DNA from: Kaistia algarum
GTDB taxonomy: Bacteria > Pseudomonadota > Alphaproteobacteria > Rhizobiales > Kaistiaceae
Direction of reading: 5' to 3'
DNA: 64,000 nucleotides
Assembly: GCF_026343945.1 (NCBI RefSeq)
Contig: NZ_JAPKNJ010000001.1
Location: 682,001 to 746,000 of the forward strand
Below the pieces are notes generated by a model. The model was not told where the DNA came from and ran no database searches. It worked only from the letters and a program-made list of their open reading frames with translations. Position 1 is the first letter of the stretch; each line of letters begins with the position of its first letter. The translations under genes and the position numbers were made by a program. Positions 59,431 to 64,000 of this stretch are shown one piece after another.

Positions 59431-60459
59431 TTGCGACGCTACAAAACGCTCGCCGTCACTTTCGCCCTTCTGGCTTGCCTCGCGGGCAACGGCTCAGCGG
59501 CAGCGGCGGATGCCGATGGCTTCGGCGCGAAGCTGCAGCAACTCTGGCAGAAACTCGGCGGCAAGCGTCTCCCCGATGGAATCTCGGCCACCAACGGCCG
59601 GATCGAGGCCGACGAAGTTCTCATTTCCGCCAAGCTCGCTGGACGCGTCTCGGACGTCCTCGTGAACGAGGGCGACACGGTCGATGCTGGCACCATCCTC
59701 GCGCGTATGGATACAAGCGAGCTGGATGCGGAGCTGGCCGGCGGCAATGCGCAGGTGCGCAAGGCGGAGACGGCGATCGCCGGCGCCGAGGCGGCGATCG
59801 CGCAGCGACAAAGCGAACTGACCCTCGCCAAGCAGGAATTCGATCGCGCCTCGACACTCAAGAACAAGGGCTTCGGCACCGATCAGGCGGTCGATCTGAA
59901 GCAGTCGACGCTCAATGTCGCGGAAGCCGCGCTCAACGCCGCCAGGGCGAGCCTTGATGAGGCCAATGCGGCGGCGGATGCAGCGCGTGCCGATGTGGCG
60001 CGCATTGCCTCGCTCATCGACGATTCCGTGCTGAAGGCGCCGCGCCGGGGCCGCGTCGAATACAAGCTCGTTCAGGCCGGCGAGGTCGTGGCCGCCGGTG
60101 CCCCCATCGTGACGTTGCTCGATCTTTCCAGCGTCTACATGACCGTGTTCGTGCCGGCGCGTGTGGCCGGCGTCCTCCAGGTCGGCGGGGAGGCGCGCAT
60201 CGTGCTCGATCCGGCTCCGGACTATGTCGTCCCGGCGAACGTCTCCTTCGTCGCCGGCAGCGCCCAGTTCACGCCGAAGACGGTCGAGACCGACGACGAA
60301 CGCGAGAAGCTGATGTTCCGCGTCAAGCTGCAGATCGCGCCGAGCCTGCTCCGGCAGTATGAGACCTACGTCAAGACCGGCGTGCGCGGCGTTGCCTATC
60401 TGCGCACCGATCCCGCCATCACCTGGCCGACCGAACTGGATGTGAAGCTCCCCAAATGA
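59431..60459 (+). CDS. HlyD-family membrane fusion protein (YhiI-like)
   Basis: The 342-residue periplasmic adaptor has a signal peptide (MRRYKTLAVTFALLACLAGNGSAAA in parts), a lipoyl half-motif around EADEVLISAKLAGRVSDVLVNEGDTV, a long coiled coil (about residues 100-195, A/E/R-rich), and the returning lipoyl half DDSVLKAPRRGRVEYKLVQAGEV. The start is TTG at 59431; no in-frame ATG lies before the signal. The stop overlaps the ATPase start by four bases. The order HlyD / double-ATPase fusion / ABC-2 permease equals E. coli yhiI-rbbA-yhhJ. Confidence 0.9.
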   Translation: MRRYKTLAVTFALLACLAGNGSAAAADADGFGAKLQQLWQKLGGKRLPDGISATNGRIEADEVLISAKLAGRVSDVLVNEGDTVDAGTILARMDTSELDAELAGGNAQVRKAETAIAGAEAAIAQRQSELTLAKQEFDRASTLKNKGFGTDQAVDLKQSTLNVAEAALNAARASLDEANAAADAARADVARIASLIDDSVLKAPRRGRVEYKLVQAGEVVAAGAPIVTLLDLSSVYMTVFVPARVAGVLQVGGEARIVLDPAPDYVVPANVSFVAGSAQFTPKTVETDDEREKLMFRVKLQIAPSLLRQYETYVKTGVRGVAYLRTDPAITWPTELDVKLPK

Positions 60460-63173
60460 CCGGATCGGCGATCCGTTTCGTCGGCGTCGAGCACCGCTAT
60501 GGCAAGACGGCGGCGCTCGCCGGCATCGACATCGACGTTCCGGCGGGCGTCATGGCGGGGCTCATCGGTCCCGACGGCGTCGGCAAGTCGACGCTTCTCG
60601 GCATCATCGCCGGCGTGACACGCATCCAGAAGGGCAGCGTCCAGGTCCTCGGCTGCGACATGCGGCGGAGCGCCGAACGTCGGCAAGCCGGCGCCCGCAT
60701 CGCCTATATGCCGCAGGGCCTCGGCCGCAATCTCTATCCAACGCTCAGTATTGAGGAGAACCTCGATTTCTTTGGCCGGCTCTTCGGCCAGGGCGCGGTG
60801 GAGCGCGCGGCACGGATCGACGAATTGCTGCGGGCCACGGGCCTCGCGCCGTTCCGCCAGCGACCGGCCGGCAAGCTTTCGGGTGGCATGAAGCAGAAGC
60901 TCGGCATCTGCGCCGCGCTGATCCACGATCCCGACCTCCTCATTCTCGACGAGCCGACGACCGGCATCGATCCGCTATCGCGGCGCCAGTTCTGGGAACT
61001 GATCGAGACGATGCGAACCCGCCGTCCGGGCATGAGCGTCATCGTCGCCACGGCCTATATGGAGGAGGCGGACCGCTTCGACTGGCTCGCCGCCATGCAT
61101 GACGGCAAGATCATCGCCACCGGATCACCGGCCGATATCAAGGAAAAGACCGGCGCCGAGAGCCTGGAGCGGGCCTTCGTCGCGCTGCTGCCGGAGGCGA
61201 TCCGGGCGGCGGACACGCCGCTGCCCGACTGGCCACGCAGCGAGACGGACGGCGCGATCGCGATTGAAGCCGACGGGCTGACGCGCCGCTTCGGCGACTT
61301 CACCGCCGTCGACCATGTGAGCTTCCGGATACGCAAGGGCGAGATCTTCGGCTTTCTCGGCTCGAACGGGTCAGGCAAGAGCACGACGATGCGCATGCTG
61401 ACGGGCCTGCTGCCGGCGAGCGAGGGCGAGGCGAAGCTGTTCGGCGAGCCGCTCGACGCCAGCGACATGGAGACGCGCCGCCGCGTCGGCTTCATGTCGC
61501 AGGCCTTCTCGCTCTATGGCGAACTGACCGTGCGGCAGAACCTCGTGCTGCATGCCGAGCTGTTCCAGATTCCCATGGGCGAGATCGCGGCGCGGGTTGG
61601 CGAGATGCTCGACCGGTTCGATCTGCGCGCCGTCGCCGACCAACGCCCGGACAGCCTTCCGCTCGGCATGCGCCAACGCCTGCAACTCGCCGTCGCGATG
61701 GTCCACCGGCCGGAAGTCCTGATCTTGGACGAGCCCACATCCGGCGTCGACCCGGTCGCGCGCGACGGCTTCTGGCGCATCCTGATCGAGTTGTCGCGCA
61801 AGGAAGGGGTGACGATCTTCCTGTCCACCCATTTCATGAACGAGGCAGAACGTTGCGACAGGATCTCGCTGATGCATGCCGGCAAAGTGCTCGCCGTCGG
61901 CAGCCCGACCGAGCTGAAGGCCGAGCGCGGCATGGATTCGCTGGAAGACGTGTTCATCTCGGTGCTCGAACAGGCCGGCATGGGCAGCGGCGAAGAGGCC
62001 GATGACGGCGACGCGGCGAAGCACTATGAGCCGCCCAAGCTGCGCCGCTTCGATCGGCGCCGGCTCTTTGCCTATGCCTCGCGCGAATGGCTGGAGATCG
62101 TGCGCGATCCGGCGCGGCTCATCTTTGCCTTTGTCGGTCCGCTGCTGCTGCTCCTGACCTTCGGCTTCGGCATTTCCTTCGACGTCGAGCATCTGCGCTT
62201 CGCCGCTTTCGACCAGGACCAGAGTGCCGAGAGCCGCCAATTGCTGGAGAGCTTCCAGGGCTCGCGCTATTTCGACGAGCAGACGCCGATCACAGCGCCG
62301 GACCAGATCGACCAGCGGCTCAAGAGCGGCGACATCAACATCGCCGTAGAGATCCCTCCGGATTTCGGCCGCGACCTGCTGCGCGCGCGTCAGCCTGAAG
62401 TCGCGGTCTGGCTCGACGGCGCCATGCCATTCCGTGCCGAGACGACGCGCGGCTACGTCTCTGGCCTCGCACAGAGCTACCTCACGGACCAGATCGAGCG
62501 GCGTACAGGCAGCGCCACATCGCTCTATCCGATCCAGATCGAGACGCGATTTCGCTATAATCAGGCCTTCAAGAGCACCAATGCCATCGTGCCGAGCGTC
62601 ATCGTGCTGGTGCTCGTCCTCATTCCCGCGATCATGACCGCGATCGGCATCGTCAAGGAGAAGGAAAGCGGCTCGATCAGCAATTTCCGGTCGACGCCGG
62701 TAACCAAGATCGAATTCCTTGTCGGCAAGCAACTGCCCTATGTCGGCATCGCCTTCGTGAATTTCCTGATGCTGGTGCTCGTCGCCCGCTTCCTGTTCGA
62801 CGTACCGGTCAAGGGATCGTTCGCGATGCTGGCGGCGGCGACGCTCGCCTATGTGCTGGCGACGACCGGCTTCGGTCTCTTCGTCTCCAGCTTCGTTCGC
62901 AGCCAGGTCGCGGCGATCTTCGCCACCGCGATCATCGCGATTATACCTGCGGTCAATTTCTCCGGCCTGCTGGTTCCGGTCTCGTCGCTGTCGGGCAGCG
63001 GCCGGCTCATCGGCCTCGCCTTTCCGGCCGCCTGGTACCAGCCGATCAGCGTTGGCGCCTTCGCCAAGGGTCTCGGCCTCGCCGAACTCTGGCCCAATCT
63101 TCTCGTGCTCGTCGGCTTCGGCCTCTTCTTCATCGGCGCCTCGGTCGTGGCGCTGCGCAAGCAGGGGGCCTGA
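60456..63173 (+). CDS. Double ATPase fused to ABC-2 permease (RbbA-like)
   Basis: The 905-residue protein has two ATPase domains and a membrane domain. Domain 1: Walker A GPDGVGKST (about residue 45), signature LSGGMKQK, Walker B LLILDEPTTGIDP. Domain 2: Walker A GSNGSGKST (about residue 310), a weak signature LPLGMRQR and VLILDEPTSGVDP. The ABC-2 domain (about residues 530-905) begins SREWLEIVRDPARLIFAF, has a large external loop with FDVEHLRFAAFDQDQSA, and five later hydrophobic segments (for example IVLVLVLIPAIMTAIGIVKEKE in parts). Length and layout match RbbA (YhiH). A ribosome role has been reported for E. coli RbbA; export is the likely function here. Coupled to the HlyD gene by ATGA. 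Confidence 0.92.
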   Translation: MTGSAIRFVGVEHRYGKTAALAGIDIDVPAGVMAGLIGPDGVGKSTLLGIIAGVTRIQKGSVQVLGCDMRRSAERRQAGARIAYMPQGLGRNLYPTLSIEENLDFFGRLFGQGAVERAARIDELLRATGLAPFRQRPAGKLSGGMKQKLGICAALIHDPDLLILDEPTTGIDPLSRRQFWELIETMRTRRPGMSVIVATAYMEEADRFDWLAAMHDGKIIATGSPADIKEKTGAESLERAFVALLPEAIRAADTPLPDWPRSETDGAIAIEADGLTRRFGDFTAVDHVSFRIRKGEIFGFLGSNGSGKSTTMRMLTGLLPASEGEAKLFGEPLDASDMETRRRVGFMSQAFSLYGELTVRQNLVLHAELFQIPMGEIAARVGEMLDRFDLRAVADQRPDSLPLGMRQRLQLAVAMVHRPEVLILDEPTSGVDPVARDGFWRILIELSRKEGVTIFLSTHFMNEAERCDRISLMHAGKVLAVGSPTELKAERGMDSLEDVFISVLEQAGMGSGEEADDGDAAKHYEPPKLRRFDRRRLFAYASREWLEIVRDPARLIFAFVGPLLLLLTFGFGISFDVEHLRFAAFDQDQSAESRQLLESFQGSRYFDEQTPITAPDQIDQRLKSGDINIAVEIPPDFGRDLLRARQPEVAVWLDGAMPFRAETTRGYVSGLAQSYLTDQIERRTGSATSLYPIQIETRFRYNQAFKSTNAIVPSVIVLVLVLIPAIMTAIGIVKEKESGSISNFRSTPVTKIEFLVGKQLPYVGIAFVNFLMLVLVARFLFDVPVKGSFAMLAAATLAYVLATTGFGLFVSSFVRSQVAAIFATAIIAIIPAVNFSGLLVPVSSLSGSGRLIGLAFPAAWYQPISVGAFAKGLGLAELWPNLLVLVGFGLFFIGASVVALRKQGA

Positions 63174-63176
63174 GCC

Positions 63177-64000
63177 ATGGCCAGCCGCTCCATGAAGAGC
63201 CTTTCGGCCCGCATCGCGCGTATCTTCCGGCTCGGCGTCAAGGAACTCTACAGCCTGAAGGCCGACCCGGTCCTCCTGTTCCTCATCGTCTATGCCTTCA
63301 GCTTCGCCATCTATGCCGTATCGACCGGCGCCAAGATGGAGGTCGAGAACGCCGCCGTCGCCATGGTCGACGAAGATCGGTCACTGCTGTCGACACGGCT
63401 GCGCGACGCGATCCTCGCGCCCTATTTCAAGGAGCCGGTACTGATCGATGCCGATGCGATCGATGGGATGATGGACAGCGGCAAATATGTCTTCGTCATC
63501 GAGATCCCGCCGAACTTCGAGACGGACGCGATCGCCGGCAAGAAGCCGTCGCTGCAGATCAATATCGACGCGACCGCCATGTCGCAGGCCGGTAACGGTG
63601 CTTCCTACCTGCAATCGATCCTACTTCAGGAGGCGGTAACCGCGCTCAAGACGAGCGCCAGCCAGCCGATCGACCTCGTCGTCCGGGCGAAATTCAACCC
63701 CAATCTGGTCTCGGCCTGGTTCACCGCGCTGATGCAGGTCATCAACAATGTGACGATGCTGGCGGTGATCCTGACCGGCGCGGCGCTGATCCGCGAACGC
63801 GAACATGGCACGATCGAGCATCTTCTGGTCATGCCGGTGACGCCGGTCGAGATCATGCTGGCGAAGATCTGGGCCAATGGCCTCGTCATCATCGTGGCCG
63901 CGACCATTTCGCTGGTCGCGGTCGTCGAGCGGCTGCTTGGCGTTCCCGTGGCGGGCTCGCTGCCGCTCTTTCTCGCAGCCTCGACGATCTATCTGTTCTC
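63177..64000 (+). CDS. ABC-2 type permease (YhhJ-like), 3' end outside window
   Basis: An uninterrupted frame starts at ATG 63177, three bases after the RbbA-like stop, and runs off the window after 274 complete codons. It begins with a basic helix (SARIARIFRLGVKEL), a transmembrane helix (VLLFLIVYAFSFAIYAV), a large external domain (VDEDRSLLSTRL, YVFVIEIPPNFET, LQINIDATAMSQAG) and at least two further hydrophobic segments after EREHGTIEHLLVMPVTP, the conserved ABC-2 motif. YhhJ proteins are about 375 residues, so roughly 100 residues are missing. It forms the exporter with the preceding gene. Confidence 0.9.
   Translation, partial: MASRSMKSLSARIARIFRLGVKELYSLKADPVLLFLIVYAFSFAIYAVSTGAKMEVENAAVAMVDEDRSLLSTRLRDAILAPYFKEPVLIDADAIDGMMDSGKYVFVIEIPPNFETDAIAGKKPSLQINIDATAMSQAGNGASYLQSILLQEAVTALKTSASQPIDLVVRAKFNPNLVSAWFTALMQVINNVTMLAVILTGAALIREREHGTIEHLLVMPVTPVEIMLAKIWANGLVIIVAATISLVAVVERLLGVPVAGSLPLFLAASTIYLF

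Noticed and set aside
1..64000. CRISPR arrays, rRNA or tRNA genes, insertion sequences, integrases, riboswitches.
   Set aside because: I looked on both strands and saw no regularly spaced repeats, transposase or integrase motifs, rRNA-like stretches or convincing tRNA cloverleafs. Short tRNA or small RNA genes cannot be excluded by eye.

Overview
The window is GC-rich, densely packed bacterial DNA with almost no non-coding space. It most likely comes from an alphaproteobacterium of the Hyphomicrobiales (Rhizobiales) type. The evidence is a membrane-bound ferritin/VIT1 fusion (MbfA) preceded by a site resembling the Irr iron-control element, many ABC sugar importers and no PTS, and ATGA-coupled operons. 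I see no rRNA, tRNA, CRISPR array, insertion sequence or phage gene. It reads as a chromosomal or megaplasmid catabolic region. The genus cannot be fixed from the sequence.

Layout. 1-2493: the end of an amidohydrolase and an orphan secreted protein. 2672-9689: a polar-amino-acid-type ABC importer with a FAD oxidoreductase and a 2-oxoglutarate/Fe(II)-type oxygenase, divergent from a nucleoside hydrolase and a TetR regulator. 9706-18723: a complete autoinducer-2 (AI-2) uptake and processing locus, lsrG-lsrK-lsrR on the minus strand and lsrA-lsrC-lsrD-lsrB plus a class II aldolase on the plus strand. 18781-24346: a BtpA/SgcQ-family gene divergent from a MalK/MalG/MalE/MalF-type importer. 24380-34882: a seven-gene minus-strand catabolic operon (DeoR regulator, ROK kinase, Rpe-like epimerase, hydrolase, two TIM-barrel isomerase-like enzymes, a Gfo/Idh dehydrogenase) divergent from a FrcBCA-like importer and a second Gfo/Idh enzyme. 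34993-39189: an esterase, a PAS-PAS hybrid histidine kinase and a diguanylate cyclase. 39190-45967: a split UxaA-type dehydratase, an RraA-like aldolase and a GntR regulator, next to another RbsABC-type importer. 46086-54763: a MalEFG-type importer with a Gfo/Idh enzyme, a NagC/XylR-type ROK regulator and a two-subunit N,N-dimethylformamidase-like hydrolase. 55008-59257: a metallophosphoesterase, a cyclic-nucleotide-binding protein, a SulP transporter and MbfA. 59431-64000: an HlyD / double-ATPase-permease / ABC-2 permease set matching E. coli yhiI-rbbA-yhhJ; the last gene runs off the window.

Main points. LsrB retains all six residues known to contact R-THMF, so the AI-2 assignment is strong, but no LsrF thiolase is present and a class II aldolase sits in its place. 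The 24380-34882 locus has the enzyme set expected for sugar oxidation to a 3-keto intermediate, elimination/hydration, reduction and phosphorylation. Two matching XylR-like operator candidates flank the ROK gene and tie the dimethylformamidase-like pair to a sugar-importer regulon. Five of the six substrate-binding-protein genes are followed directly by a GC-rich hairpin, probably for differential expression. The mbfA leader combines an ICE-like operator with a hairpin that would bury its ribosome-binding site.
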